From Paroedura picta (Eukaryota; Chordata; Lepidosauria; Squamata; Gekkonidae), in contig NC_135371.1 in the NCBI RefSeq assembly GCF_049243985.1, positions 1,017,501-1,081,500 of the forward strand: 64,000 bases of DNA, in the 5' to 3' direction. Shown here piece after piece: positions 1 through 18,394 of the stretch. The notes under the pieces are model-generated. The model was not told the DNA's origin and did not search any database. It worked only from the letters and a program-made list of their open reading frames with translations. The translations under genes were made by a program, and so were the position numbers. Every line of letters begins with the position of its first letter. Position 1 is the stretch's first letter.

Positions 1-1055
1 CCCAAGTCCATTTTCTTCCACCTCTAATTCAGGAGCGTGCACTAACCTCTTGCAGTCAGAATACTTCCCAGTCAAAGATACATACCACCATTTTTTGAAA
101 AAGGGGGGCTCCCTGAAAGTTCGTGGGGGGAGGCTCGCAGTGATGGCGGTGACCAGTCCGGCAATGAGGTGGTCTCCTGACCGGAACCAATTAACTGGCT
201 GCATTTCATCCATTCCCAGAGTCAGGGGGCATTTGGGGCTCCCCACCCGGCAGGCTGTCAGAGGCAGCAGCATCAGCCACTGCAGGATCATTGTGGAGCA
301 GCGCTTGGTCCGTCCCTCGCCCTGAAATCTGCCCTCAAATCTGACGGGGGGGGGGGGCTGCAGGATCCATTGGGGAAATCACAGCCGCAGTTACCTGACA
401 GGTTCTGCCAGAGTTCACTGCGGCTGAAATGGGACGGCCTCCAGCTTCGTACCAGCAGAATCCCCCCTCCGACACATTTCATCCCCTGGATGCTTTTTTT
501 TTTGGGGGGGGGGGAGAAGTTTTGACGCTCCCAAATTTCTGTCCTGTGGCCGGATTTTGTATCCCCTTGCTCTTGGTTCCGATGTTTCTGTTATTGCTTT
601 CTTAGCTGAACTTTGGAGAAAGCCCTGGGGCTCTGGCAAGCGGAAGACTAAATCACCATGATTGGGATAATTAAGAGTCCGCAAAGTCCAGGACTGTCTC
701 TTTGGGTTTTGCACACAGGTGCCAAGATGGAGAAAATATTTCTGCAAGCGCTCACCTCCCCAACAGGCTCTGAAGTGTGACTTCGGGCATGGAAGGGTCA
801 CCTGAGTTTGGCCGAACTTCCACTGAAGAACGACCTTCAGATCACAGCCGGAGGAATGGCTGAAGGAGGCGGGTCAGGCCAGTGGGAGGCGCGTTAAGGA
901 ACAGGTGGTCCAGGTGGGCAAAGTTTAAATTTGCAGAGGAGTACAGCCCCAGGCTGCTTAAAAGAATAAAACGTTTTGCAAAGGGAAACAACTTGGTATA
1001 GAAAAGAGAGAGAGAGACCTAACTAACTGTCTGACTGTTGTCTGCAGTCATTTTG
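1..1055. other. Non-coding flank, nothing recognised
   Basis: I see no domain, splice-supported exon or known repeat here. Short open frames on both strands look random. G homopolymers occur near 345 and 505. An AATAAA lies near 965, with no gene to which it can be tied. Confidence 0.5.
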
Positions 1056-1059
1056 TTCT

Positions 1060-1660
1060 TCTCTGTAGTTCTGTCTGCTGTGGAGGCAAGCAGGGAGGGA
1101 GTGTGCTCAAAGGAGCAGGAAGTCTCCAAAGGAGCCAATCAAGATGCAGGAGGAGACCATTTGAAAAATATCAGGAAGTTCCTATTCTAACTATGCTAAC
1201 TGCACATCTCCTCTGATGCCCCCTGCAGGATATTCTTCTTATACAAACCTTGCATATTCCAACAGTCAATGTCTTACCCCCGTTCTGTCCCCACCTGAAC
1301 TCTCTCTTTTCAAGACTGAAAAGTCACAGACTGTATCTACATTTCTTCTGCAGCAAAAATATAAAAAGGTTTTTCTCTCAGTGAGATTCAGTGGGGCTGG
1401 GCAAAAGAACCCTAATTTGGCCGTTTGGCTATCAGCCCTTAACTGCAACGCCACACTGGCTTTTACCGAGGCTGTTAACCATCATAAATTCGGCTGCGCA
1501 CAAGCTGCTGCTTCAACAGTCAGGGCTGAGTCTACGAACAGGCAGTAGCTCTCCAGGTCCTGCGCAGAGACCTTTAGCTTTATACTTCTAAATAAAGAGG
1601 ACTTCTAACCTAAGCAGGTTGAAGCTGCCTGGTCTGAACATTCTTGGGGGGAGACGGTGA
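1060..1660. mobile_element. Possible LTR-type repeat fossil(s)
   Basis: Positions about 1090-1225 match, in reverse complement, the stretch at about 41384-41510, so they are copies of one dispersed family. Positions about 1210-1660 carry a TATAAAAAGG-like box near 1359 and an AATAAA near 1591, which is promoter-plus-poly(A) spacing seen in LTRs. No internal genes or target duplications were found. It looks broken and old. The LTR class is an inference; it could be another repeat type. Confidence 0.35.
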
Positions 1661-2099
1661 GGAGCCTCTCCCCTGACATTTTTGGACTTCACTTTGCTCA
1701 CCCCTCCCGTTACCCCCCCCAATCCCCGCCCCCCTGTTGCTTTAACTTCAGGGGAGTTGGGAAGGGGCCCTGCTGCTAGTTGGGGAGGAGCACTTTGTCT
1801 GCTCTTTTAATAAATCAACTCCACTGCTGGAGGGAGAGCTCAGCCCCCCTGCCCTGGCAGCACCCCGCTTGTCTCCTGAGACCCACACAAAGGCTCCTGG
1901 GACACAGGAAAGAGGGGGGGAGCCATGCGCAGGGCCGAGGGGGCTGAGGGGCAGTGTGGGCAGTGGGGCGTGGTTGCCATGGAATGACCTCGCGGCCTGC
2001 AGGTCCCCTGGGCAGTTGGGGAAGCAGGAAATCACAGACGGGAGAGCCTGACGCCTGACCCAGGTAAATTAGGAGAAACCATTATTCACAGGGTTGTCA

Positions 2100-2700
2100 G
2101 GTCCCCCCTCCCGCCAGGCACAAGCCCCAAACAAATGAAGGTTACTGCAAGTGAGGGTTACAGGTAGGAATGGAAAATGCATCCTGTTAAGGAGACTTCC
2201 TGGCAAATGCGGAGGAGTTTCCATTGATCGGAGTCATGCCCCGCCTCACTTCCTGGCCTCTTCAAGTTGGTTCCGCCTACTACGGCAGCCATTTCGTGGG
2301 TGGCTAGGGCGTCTGTGGCAGCCATTTTGTTACAATTCAAAAGGTACCCGTGGGTCCCCCAAGAGTGGGGTGCTTTGTTTTGGAGCATTATGGGATGCCA
2401 CAGGGGTGCTAGTCCAGCAAGAAGCAGGTCCTCTCAATATGCGCAGTTGCTGTGAGCAGGGCCATGTGCCTGTTTTCTAGCTTCAGTGGGCATGCTCAGG
2501 AACCCAGATTCTGGAGGAAAGTCTTTGATGGAAGCCACGTGCGAAGCCCTCCTTGTACAAAATGTGGACTGGCCATATCAGGAGGGTTATGGGGCAGTGC
2601 ACTGTCCCCTGACGTGAGGCCAGAAAGCCAAAATCTTCACCACTGATGTCTCTCAGGAGAAGTCCCCTTCTGTACCTTCCACTGCCCACTTTGTGCGTTT
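2100..2700. other. Non-coding, repeat-like stretch
   Basis: No gene is supported. Two copies of a GCAGCCATTT motif occur within 2284-2326, resembling YY1-type sites or a dispersed 'CCAAAATGGC' repeat; the phrase AAAATGG also recurs at 5950-5980. Function is unknown. Confidence 0.3.
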
Positions 2701-2770
2701 ATTAACAGCAGACCAGAATGCAGATTTGTCCCACTCTCCATTCCTCCGTCGGTCTCCTTCTGGGCATTCG

Positions 2771-2996
2771 TGGTCCGTGTTAAATCTGTGGGTTCAGGGA
2801 GACACGGACCCCAGAAGTGATTTAAGTCCTTTATTAGGACCCCAGAAGCTGAACTGAACAAAGAAACCCACAACGGACCCCAACTTTTATACACAAGCCC
2901 CATCATAGCTCTTCCTGCAAGGTGTGCTATTGGTCAGTTTCACTTTAAACTGACTGGATCCCTCAGTTGGGATCTAGCCCTGGGTTGGTCAGTTAC
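2771..2996 (-). mobile_element. Solo-LTR-like retroelement fossil
   Basis: Read on the minus strand, the segment starts TGTAACTGACC, has a CCAATAG box, then GTATAAAAG, then AATAAAGG, and ends near CACGGACCA. That order (U3 with CCAAT and TATA, then the R-region poly(A) signal, then U5) is what a retroviral-type LTR shows. No internal coding region flanks it, so it is probably a solo LTR. Ends are approximate and no clear target duplication was seen. The exact family (ERV or Gypsy) is not determined. Confidence 0.6.
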
Positions 2997-2999
2997 AGT

Positions 3000-3470
3000 T
3001 CAGGCTTGCAATCCTGCCTGGCCCTCGGCAGAACGGCGGAAGCAGACCAGGCCTTGTGCATCTCAGAGACCTCCCTTCTCTCTCTACCCCTGAAGAGCGC
3101 AGCTCTGCTAGAACCAGCCAGCGGGTGGTCCCGGGCCCCAAGGAGGTCTGCCTGGCCCCTGACGGGTGGAAGGAGCTCCCAAAACACACCCAGGCCCCGT
3201 CGGAACAGGCACAGTTCCGCAGGGCCTGCAAGACAGAGCTCTTCCGCCAGGCTCTTGGTTGGGCCCCGTGGAATATGAAACGCCCCCCCCCCCTTCCCAC
3301 CTACTGTTATTCACCGTTCAATCGTGGGAGACCCAGGCCCCGTCTGGCTTCGTTTTCCCGCTATTTTAAATGGTTTCAAATCTGCTTCAGCTTATTTTAA
3401 AGTTTTTGTGTATGCAGTCTGTTGTACACCGCCCAAAGGCAGGTCAGAAATGTAATAAACTGAACAAAAC
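3000..3470 (+). repeat. Dispersed LINE-like repeat
   Basis: The stretch around 3195-3260 (ACAGTTCCGCAGGGCCTGCA) is echoed at about 47735-48100, and its end (GTACACCGCCCAAAGGC, then AATAAACTG) looks like the 3' tail of a reptile LINE or SINE. No open frame survives. The class is uncertain. Confidence 0.4.
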
Positions 3471-3484
3471 AACATCAGGGCAAT

Positions 3485-3740
3485 GGCTAGGCCTGCCAAC
3501 CTCCAGGTACAGCCTGGAGATCTCTTTGGATTCAAACTGATTTCCAGCCCAGAGATCAGCTCCCCTGGAGAAAACAGCTGTTCTGGGGGGGTGAATTTCC
3601 CGACCCTGAGACCCCTAAGGCATACAGCTACCCTCTCTTTTCCTTAGCCTCCACCCCCACACCACGGAGGCAGCACGGGACTACCTGGCAGGGTTGTGAT
3701 ATTTCCCATTCTCCGCCAGCCAAACACTTTCTAGTCTCTG
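3485..3740. repeat. Dispersed repeat of CCTCCAGG/CTGGAGATC type
   Basis: The phrases CCAACCTCCAGGTA and CAGCCTGGAGATCTC near 3496-3521 recur in variant form at 4805-4840, 4995-5080, 26090-26150 and 45190-45640. This marks a family common in this window. No coding content. Confidence 0.4.
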
Positions 3741-3974
3741 GAGAAAACTGATCACTCAGAGGAAACTGATGCTGCAGGTTGGGGATGAAAAAGGATTCTG
3801 GGGTTCAAAGGAGGAGGTTCCCCTCAGCCCCCTGGCAGGGGGGGGATTTCTCCTCCGGGATCCTTGTTCCGGGGGCCATCGCCACACCTCCCGCCCCAGG
3901 AGCCTTCTTCATTTTAATCTGCAGGGTTTCCTCTGGCTGTCCTGGGCCTCCAGTCCTCCAGTCCTCCAGTCCTC

Positions 3975-4026
3975 CATTCATTCATTCATTCATTCATTCA
4001 TTCATTCATTCATTCATTCATTCATT
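3975..4026 (+). repeat. (ATTC)n microsatellite
   Basis: About 13 uninterrupted tetranucleotide units. It makes spurious open frames in several frames. Confidence 0.95.
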
Positions 4027-4029
4027 TCC

Positions 4030-4780
4030 CCCTTAGGGCCCCTGCCGTCGGAGCCGCACCATAAGACCCTGCACCGGGTGGGGTGGGGCGGGGCGGGGTG
4101 GGGTGAGCCGTGGCACCTGCCTGCCCCCCTGGCCCCGCTCCGCTTTGCCCCCAGTGCGAGGCCGAGCCCCGTGCAGACCCCCGACCCCCGCTCACCCCAT
4201 CCCCGCCCGCCCCGTCTTCAGGCTGGGCCGAGGCGGACTGCGGCGGGGGGACACAGGGCAGCTTCCCTCCGGGGGGGGCACCTTCGGCCTGCAGCCCATT
4301 GCCCCCCCCGCCCTCCGAGGAGCCCCCCAGGCCCACCCTCGCGGGGCAGATCCCGCGCCCCCCACCCAGCCCCCCACCCAGCTCCCCCTCCGCTCCCGTC
4401 TGGGCCCTCTGCCCGGGGGGGGGGCAGCGTGGGCAATCCCGGGGTCCTTCTCCCACGGCGGGGGGGGGGGCAGGAAGCCGCCCCCTCCCCTCCCGGGTCC
4501 CCCCCCCGGTCCTCCCGGCCGGCCTCTCTAGGCAGGCGCTTCCTCGCCGGCTCGCTTCCCGACGGTGCGGGGGTCGCGGCGGGGAGGGGGGAGGGGGCGC
4601 TGCGTCTGTAGCCGGGGGGGGGCGGTGGGCAGCGACCTCCCCCCCTCCCTGCTCCGGGCATCCTGGGCTGCGCGCGTGGCCCCCCCTCCCCCCTCCCTCC
4701 CCGCCGAACAAAGAGCCGCGAAAGGGGCAGCCCCCCCGCCCCCCCCAGCACCCGGTGAGCCCCCCGGGAGGGAGGGAGCC
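4030..4780. promoter_or_regulatory. CpG island, probable promoter region of locus 1
   Basis: This is a very GC- and CpG-rich block with open frames on both strands, none of which shows domain content. It lies about 0.7 kb upstream of the SCAN exon on +. A motif CCTAGAGAGGC occurs on the minus strand near 4525-4535 and on the plus strand in the islands at 18.9 and 26.4 kb, suggesting a shared promoter element and possibly bidirectional activity. Transcription start sites cannot be read directly. Confidence 0.6.
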
Positions 4781-4789
4781 CAAGAGGGA

Positions 4790-5080
4790 GCCGCGGGGGG
4801 CAGGGTTGCCAGCTCCCGGGGGGAGGCACTCCTGGAGATGGGGGGGCAGACCCTGGCGAGGGCGGCCGAGGGAGGGAGGCCAGCTCGGGGTGGAGCCGGG
4901 CAGGGGCTGGATTTGGGGCAGGAGGGGAATGCTACGGGGACACCCATCAATCAAAGCTCCCCTGGACCTCCGTGGGGCACGAGGCCACAGGGCCCCCCTC
5001 CCAAGCAGCCCCTTCCTCCAGGGAGCTGCCATTCTGGGGATCCCCAGGCCCCCCCCCCCCCGGAGGGTGGCATCCCTATA
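4790..5080. repeat. Dispersed repeat copies
   Basis: Copies of the family seen at 3485-3740 and 45170-45660, including GGGGATCCCCAGGCCC near 5037 and GGAGGGTGGCATCCCTATA near 5061. Confidence 0.45.
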
Positions 5081-5081
5081 C

Positions 5082-5275
5082 TTGGAGGAGTCTCAAAGCA
5101 GCTTACAATCTTCCAACAACTGTGACCCTGTGAGATAGGTGGGGCTAAGAGAGCTCGGACAGAACTGTTCTTCCCCCCAGCTGACTGCATGTGGAGGAGT
5201 GAGGAATCAAGCCCTGCGGTCCAGATTCGAGGCCGCTGCTCCTGACCACGACCTCAAGCTGGCGCCACAAACACC
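5082..5275 (-). mobile_element. tRNA-derived SINE copy
   Basis: On the minus strand it has a diverged tRNA-like head, then GGCTCTCTTAGCCCCACC-type sequence and a tail around TGTAAGCTGCTTTGAGACT. This is the family repeated many times in the window (for example 47160 and 48855). Confidence 0.6.
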
Positions 5276-5453
5276 TTGGTTATATTGATCCTTTCTGGTG
5301 CCAGAATATGCTATTTTGTCCCCTGTGTGTTTGCTTGACAGGACTTCGAATCCTGCCAGGGTGAGATGTCCTTGGCGGAAGAGGAAAGCCGGGCGGAAGG
5401 AAGAGGGGACTCCCGCCGGCTTGTCGGAAGGCTGCACTGATCCGGGTTCCAAG

Positions 5454-12904
<7,451 letters not shown>

Positions 12905-13080
12905 TGCTCAAGGGCGTCGAGAGTGCCTCCTCCGTGCCACAGCAGAGAACCCGTGCAAGGGGAGTGACCGTATCAGTGCTCTGGCAGTGCCCGGAGTGTG
13001 GAAAGGGCTTCTGGGTGACTACAGGCCTTCGTCGCATGAGAAGCAGGACAGACGCTTGTGGGGTGGGAAGAGTTCAGAAG
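12905..13080 (+). pseudogene. Fossil fingers downstream of the locus 1 stop
   Basis: Out-of-frame pieces still read like fingers: PYQCS near 12970 and the stretch CCGGAGTGTGGAAAGGGCTT (ECGKGF) near 12990. Stops and shifts separate them. This is the eroded C-terminal end of the array, or 3' UTR derived from it. Confidence 0.6.
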
Positions 13081-14590
13081 GAGCCCTCCCTGTTCTTCCC
13101 TGCAAAGAAGAAGGAAGGAAGCCTTATCTTACCCTTGGAGGCTGCCCACTGGAGCAAAATGTTCTGAAGTCTTAAGAGCAGGGAAAGAACTTCTAGTGGA
13201 ACTTGAACCTTATTTGCCTCAAAGTGTGAATGTTGGGGGGAAGGTTCATTAAATGGCTCTCCACAGTTCCTTGCCTACATACAGTTGTAGAAGCCATATA
13301 AATTCTAGGTTTGAATTTGTTGGCTTTTGCCCTTTTATAGCATTTGATGCTTTCAAACTGATGCAAGTTAAGCTTGAAGTCTTCTTGTGGCACAAGGGCA
13401 GCCTCCCAAATGCTACAAAGAAGAAGCAAACAGGAGTGTGGAGAGGATGTCCACGTTGGCACACTTCTTGTAGAACGTGATTGGCAAGAAGGAGAAATGT
13501 ATATTCCACAGGGTGGGATATTTTGTTAGAACATCTGTTGACTGTTTTGGTTGGACATCATCCCTGTCAGGCATATATACGCTTAGGTATTCTTCCTCCG
13601 TCCTCTGTCTGGAAAACTGAATCCCTACCTCAAGGTAGAAGAGTTCCTGTGAGAGACCCCTCGATTTGTACTGACAGACGTTAGTCTAGATGTCTTAGTT
13701 ATAGTAACGAGTATACGGAGCACGTGTGCCATCCAGATCAAATGTGTAATTTGACTGTGACTGTGTTGTCCACTGAATTGTGTGCAAGTCACAGCGGAAC
13801 GCCCCCCATTGAGACCAACAAGCAATTCCCAGTGTAGATTAGATCAAAACGGGTGTGGAGACACCAAAACTAGGGAGCCGAAGAGGCAAAACATACAGGA
13901 GGGCCTGTCTTCATTCATAAGCAAAGATCCGTGAACATCATCAGGATTACTAGAACATGGTTCTGTGAGTCAGCACGCACATAGCCTGGGATCTCTGAGG
14001 CATTGTTCCCCTATGCTTGAAAATGAGAGTAGATGATATTAATACTTTGTGATATTCTGGTTGTTCCTGTTAAAAACGGTGTGTACTTTGCCAGATTCTG
14101 AGACACGATTCCACCTCGCCCGCCCGCCCGCCCGCAGGTGGTTGAAGGTCCTGCTGTTGGGAATTGGTATTGACACTTCCGGAAACACACTCAGACACTT
14201 AAATCCGAATTTATAGGAGTCATTCAATCATTAAAGATCCTTTTCCGATGAGCGGGGGATTATTTTGCTGCTGCATCAGCAGCCAGAAGAACAGGGTGGA
14301 AGGACAGAGAGATTCCTGGGCCAAGCCAGAAACCCTGCAAGGCTGCGCTGCTTTGAGGGGGAGGGAGGTTCTGTGTAGACGGAGGCAGGTCTCTGGGAGT
14401 GGTGGAGGAGAAATGGTCCTCTTGAGGTCCTCTTAGGCGGTGGATGCCACAATCGCAGCTCTTTTTGCCGTCTCCTGGCACTTCTGTCCAGCCCTCTTCT
14501 GTCCAGAAGAAGCGATACCGTTTGTGTTGGCTTGCTTGCTTTTATTTGTTGCTTAACAGTTTTGTAAAGTCACTGAAATAAAGATGTTTG
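13081..14590 (+). other. Probable 3' UTR or flank of locus 1
   Basis: No coding content. (CGCC)n lies at 14116-14136. AATAAA at 14577-14582 is a plausible poly(A) signal about 1.7 kb past the stop. Whether the transcript extends that far is unknown. Confidence 0.4.
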
Positions 14591-14939
14591 CTGTTACAAA
14601 ACAGTGGAGATGACTGCTTCCTTGCTTTGCTCAGGCAAGGCACTGAACACCCACAAAACGAAAGTAACTTCTTATTTAACAAGCGTTTTATTTTATGAGG
14701 GATGCCATGCACACTGTAAACAGAAGAAGGTGACTTCTGGGGGCGTGGTAGGGAGGTGTGGCCATCTGACATCTCTTCTGGGGTTATTCAAAGCCTGAGG
14801 GATATTTCAGGGGCTACTCTGTGGTCAAAAGTTTGAAAAAGGCTGATGTAGGCAAAGAACTAGCTATGGTAACAAAGCTCTCCTAGGGTCTGACTTAACA
14901 TACTGAGAGGTTACAACAACAGAAGGTGTTCAGTTGAAT

Positions 14940-15795
14940 GCCTGTAAAGGAGGGTAATTTATGGAGAAAAGAATATTAGAACAGGAGGGTAAAGAAACTT
15001 CAAAAATCTACCAGCAGCTGTTAGAATGGAATATGGAAGATGAAAACGTCAAAGAAGTCCTGATTTCTTGGGCTATGGATTTTGGCAACTCTGTGAGTTT
15101 GGACACTTGGGAAAGGTTATGGAAGTTTGATATGCGCTTCACCCCTTGCTATTCTATTATAGAGAATATTTATTAAATGCGACAAATGTTGGAAATGTAA
15201 ACAGGAGAGGGGTGACTTTTTTCACGTGTGATGGGAGTGTAAGAAAGCAAGACAGTATGGGGAGAATATATTTGTGGAATTTTAAAAAATGTTTGGAGTA
15301 GCCATTACTATATGCTACAGCAGTGGTCCCCAACCTTTCTGAGGCTGGGGACCGGCAGGGCAACTGCCCCGCCTGTGCATCGTGCATGCGCAGGCCGTGC
15401 CCGTGCATCGTGCATGCACGGCCGGGCTGCGCATGCGCCATGCACGGAACTTTCACGCATGCGCAAAAGTGCCATGCATGCGCAATTTCGGGAGCGCATG
15501 GTGCATGTGCGCATTCGCAGTGCACGGTGCGGCCCTGATTCCCTCTTCCTGCCCTCCCGCAGTAAGAAGCTTCCCGGGCCGCAAGTTTGTGGCCTGGGAA
15601 GTTTTTTACTGCGGGGGGGCGGGGAGAGGGAGCCGCGGCCCAACACCGGGCCGCGGCCCGCAGGTTGGGGACCACTGTGCTACAGGGTCATCTAAGAAAG
15701 CAGCCTGTATCATGTGACCTTCATTTATTTGTATGGCATGTGTGTCATATAACCAGTTGATCCGTTTTATTGCCTTCTTTAAGCGATTTGTTCAT
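14940..15795 (+). mobile_element. L1-type LINE ORF2 C-terminal fragment, split by a hAT element
   Basis: Positions 15175-15245 read KCDKCWKCKQERGDFFH, then stop, then WECK: the Cys-rich C-terminal motif of L1-clade ORF2. Upstream frames (ILEQEGKETSKIYQQLLEWN) fit the preceding L1 segment. The copy is 5'-truncated and has stops. It is interrupted by the element at 15321-15677. Confidence 0.6.
15321..15677. mobile_element. hAT-type non-autonomous DNA transposon (357 bp)
   Basis: Termini are inverted: it starts CAGTGGTCCCCAACC and ends GGTTGGGGACCACTG. It is flanked by an exact 8-bp duplication, TGCTACAG, at 15313-15320 and 15678-15685. An 8-bp duplication with CAG...CTG ends is diagnostic of hAT elements. 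The interior is CpG- and GCATGC-rich. It sits inside an L1 fragment, so it is younger than that fragment. Confidence 0.92.
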
Positions 15796-15921
15796 TATAT
15801 TCAAGGGGGTGGCAGGTGACAGTGGAGGAGCGAGAGGGCTGGGAGTGTCCTGCATAGTGCAGGGGGTTGGACTAGATGACCCAGGAGGTCCCTTCCAGCT
15901 CTAGGATTCTAGGATTCTATA
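15795..15921 (+). mobile_element. CR1 LINE 3' end
   Basis: GGTTGGACTAGATGACCC and CCCTTCCAGCTC are followed by two copies of ATTCTAGG and then ATTCTAT, the octamer repeat that ends CR1 copies. Confidence 0.8.
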
Positions 15922-16199
15922 TTCGGTAGGCTACTGGTTATATTTTGGCATTTGCATGTAAGTGCACACACGTGTGATCTGTTGTCCGTGTGTCTCTCCC
16001 TGTTTCTTTTTTCTATATTTTTCAATGAAGACTTAAATTGTCGAATTTCCTGCCTGTTTATTTGTGGGAATCTGTCTGTGCCTCACAACGATGTGCTATT
16101 TCAGACTGGGACCTCAGTAAGCACCAGAGAGTGACCCTTGAATAAACATTTGCGGGGTGGGGGGTGTGTTGTACTTGTAACAGCTCATCAGTGGAGCAT

Positions 16200-16860
16200 G
16201 CATGAGCTGTCATGATTTTAAAAAGTCCCCTTGGATCTGGTGATTAGATTGTTTTGCAAATCGGTTGCACAAATGGGGAAGAGAGGGGTGTGGGGGCCAC
16301 ATCAGCGGCAAACAGATCTCATCTGCTCCCATTCGGCTTCCTGAGACTTCATCCTTCTTGTTGTGGTCAGTCCTAAATGTCCTAGTAGAATGTCTGGATT
16401 TTTGCATTTCAGAAGTTCTTCCTTCCGCAGAGTTCAGTCCGAGGGCGTTGCTGTCTCCCAGGCCCACGCCAGGGTGCACAGTCCCCTTGGGGAGGTCTTG
16501 AAAACATGTTTTCTCCAGCCATGCACCTGCGCACGATGCCACGCCATCACAAGCAAAATACTGACAAGGTGATTTTCTCTAATGGGGACTCCTCCTCCTT
16601 ACCTCCAAATCTCACAGGATTCTGCCAAGTATCATCCTGGAAGCTCATAACACCCACATCCGAATCAAGAGTGACACAAACAACGGATTCTTTAGAGTTG
16701 AGAAAGTTGAGCCTCTGGGCTTTCTGTCTCTCTCCTCTCTCTCATTACAAAGTTGTTTGCAATTAAAGTATTTATTCTTTAAGCAGCTGGTGCTGTGAAC
16801 CTTTGCATGTTTAGACTCTACCAACAGGGCAAGAAGATAGATCATCATATGCAATTTTTT
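16200..16860. mobile_element. Possible LTR-type repeat fossil
   Basis: Positions 16739-16795 (ACAAAGTTGTTTGCAATTAA, then TATTTATTCTTTAAGCAG) match 41571-41625. The two share a promoter/poly(A)-like tail, suggesting two copies of one dispersed LTR-like family. It is broken. No internal genes seen. Confidence 0.4.
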
Positions 16861-16949
16861 AAGCCACCTCTCTCCCATAGGGCTCGAGGCTGTTTATATG
16901 TTAAAAAATATATTGGCATATGCTTTATTTCATTAACATGTTAAAAATT

Positions 16950-18228
16950 AAGTCCAAGATGTATGAGGAAGGGTTGGGGGAGCTTGGTCTGTTTAGCCTG
17001 GAGAGAGGATGACTGAGAGGGGATCTGATAACCATGTTCATAGAATCATAGAGGTGGCTCACCTAGTCCAACCTCCTGCACTGTGCAGGACACTCCCAAC
17101 CCTCTCGCTCACCCACTGTCACCTGCCACCCCCTTGAGCCTTCCCAGAATCAGCCTCTCCGTCAGATGGCTCTCCAGCCTCTGTTTCAAAATCTCCAAAG
17201 ATGGAGAACCCACCACCTCCCGAGGAAGCCTGTTCCACTGAGAAACCGCTCTAACTGTCAGGAACTTCTTCCGGGTGTTTAGACGGAATTTCTTTTGAAT
17301 TAATTTCATCCCATTGGTTCTGGTCCAGCCCTCCAGGGCAAGAGAGAACAGCTCTGCTCCATCCTCTACATGGCAGCCTTTCAAATACTTGAAGATGGTT
17401 CTCAGATCCCCTCTCAGTCGTCTCCTCTCTAGGCTAAACAGACCAAGCTCCCCCAACCCTTCCTCCTACATCTTGGTCTCCAAACCCCTCACCCTCTTTG
17501 TTGCCCTCCTCTGGACATGCTCCAGTTTGTCTACATCCCTCTTCAACTGGGGAGCCCAAAACTGAACACAGGACTCCAAGTGAGGCTGAACCACAGCAGA
17601 GTAAAGCAGTACCATCACCTCCCATTTGCCTTTTAGCTACTGAGTCACATGGCTGAGTCATGTTCAATATGTGGTCTACTAAGACCCCTAGATCCTTTTC
17701 ACACGTGCTACGGACAAGTCAAGTAAAAAGCTGCCATGTGGAGGATGGAGCAGAGTTGTTCTCTGTTGCCCCAGACGGCTGGACCATAACTAATGCATTG
17801 AAATTAATTCAAAAGAATTTTTGGCTAAACATCTGGAAGATGTTCCTGATAGTGCAGGCTTCCTCAAGAGGTGGTGGGTTCTCCATCTTTGGAAAATTTT
17901 AAGCAGAGGCTAGAGAGTCATCTGACAGAAATGCTGATCTTATGAGCTTAGGCAGATGGTGAGTGGGTGGGCAGGAGGGGATGTGCCAGTGTTTGTGTCT
18001 TGTGGCCCTTCCTTGCAGACCCAGGGAATTGCTGATCGCCAATAAGGGATGGCAGATGAATTCCCTCCAGGCCAGGCTGGATTCTGGAGATTTTTGGAAG
18101 GGAGGGTATCATTTGGGCATGGAATTGGGGCCACTGTAGGTAGGCAGGTAGTTGTGAGTGTCTTGCCTAGTGCAGGGGGTTGGACTCGATGACCCTGGAG
18201 GTTCCTTCCAACTCTGTGATTCCATGAA
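16950..18228 (+). mobile_element. CR1 LINE copy (+), interrupted by another CR1
   Basis: The left part (16950-17037, ending GGATCTGATAACCATGTTC) continues at about 17728 (GCTGCCATGTGGAGGATGG) and ends at 18170-18228 with GGACTCGATGACCCTGGAGG. The two halves are consecutive CR1 sequence, separated by a minus-strand CR1. Confidence 0.75.
17038..17727 (-). mobile_element. CR1 LINE copy (-) nested in a CR1 (+)
   Basis: Reads on minus through the CR1 3' coding region. A minus-strand frame at 17109-17456 gives [20 protein letters not shown] and NRLPREVV, known CR1 ORF2 tail motifs. The 3' end with GATTCTATG lies at 17038. It is 5'-truncated. Confidence 0.8.
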
Positions 18229-18394
18229 AGACCCAGATTCTGTGCCTGGCAACTAAGACTGACTCACCTGCGCTCCTTTCTCCTCTGCTCTTCTGCCATC
18301 GCATCCTTCCCTCCTTGACGGACAGGGAGGGACATCACTGATGTGCCCCTGTCACTCCTGGCGGATACAGGCCATTCAGGCTGGCTCCTGGCCT

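Noticed and set aside
4022-5138. Long open frames of 336-342 codons on both strands
   Set aside because: They lie in a CpG island, overlap each other in several frames, and encode only Pro/Gly/Arg/Ala-rich text with no domain.
15308-15717. Cys/His-rich frames on both strands
   Set aside because: They lie wholly within the palindromic hAT element and its GCATGC repeats.
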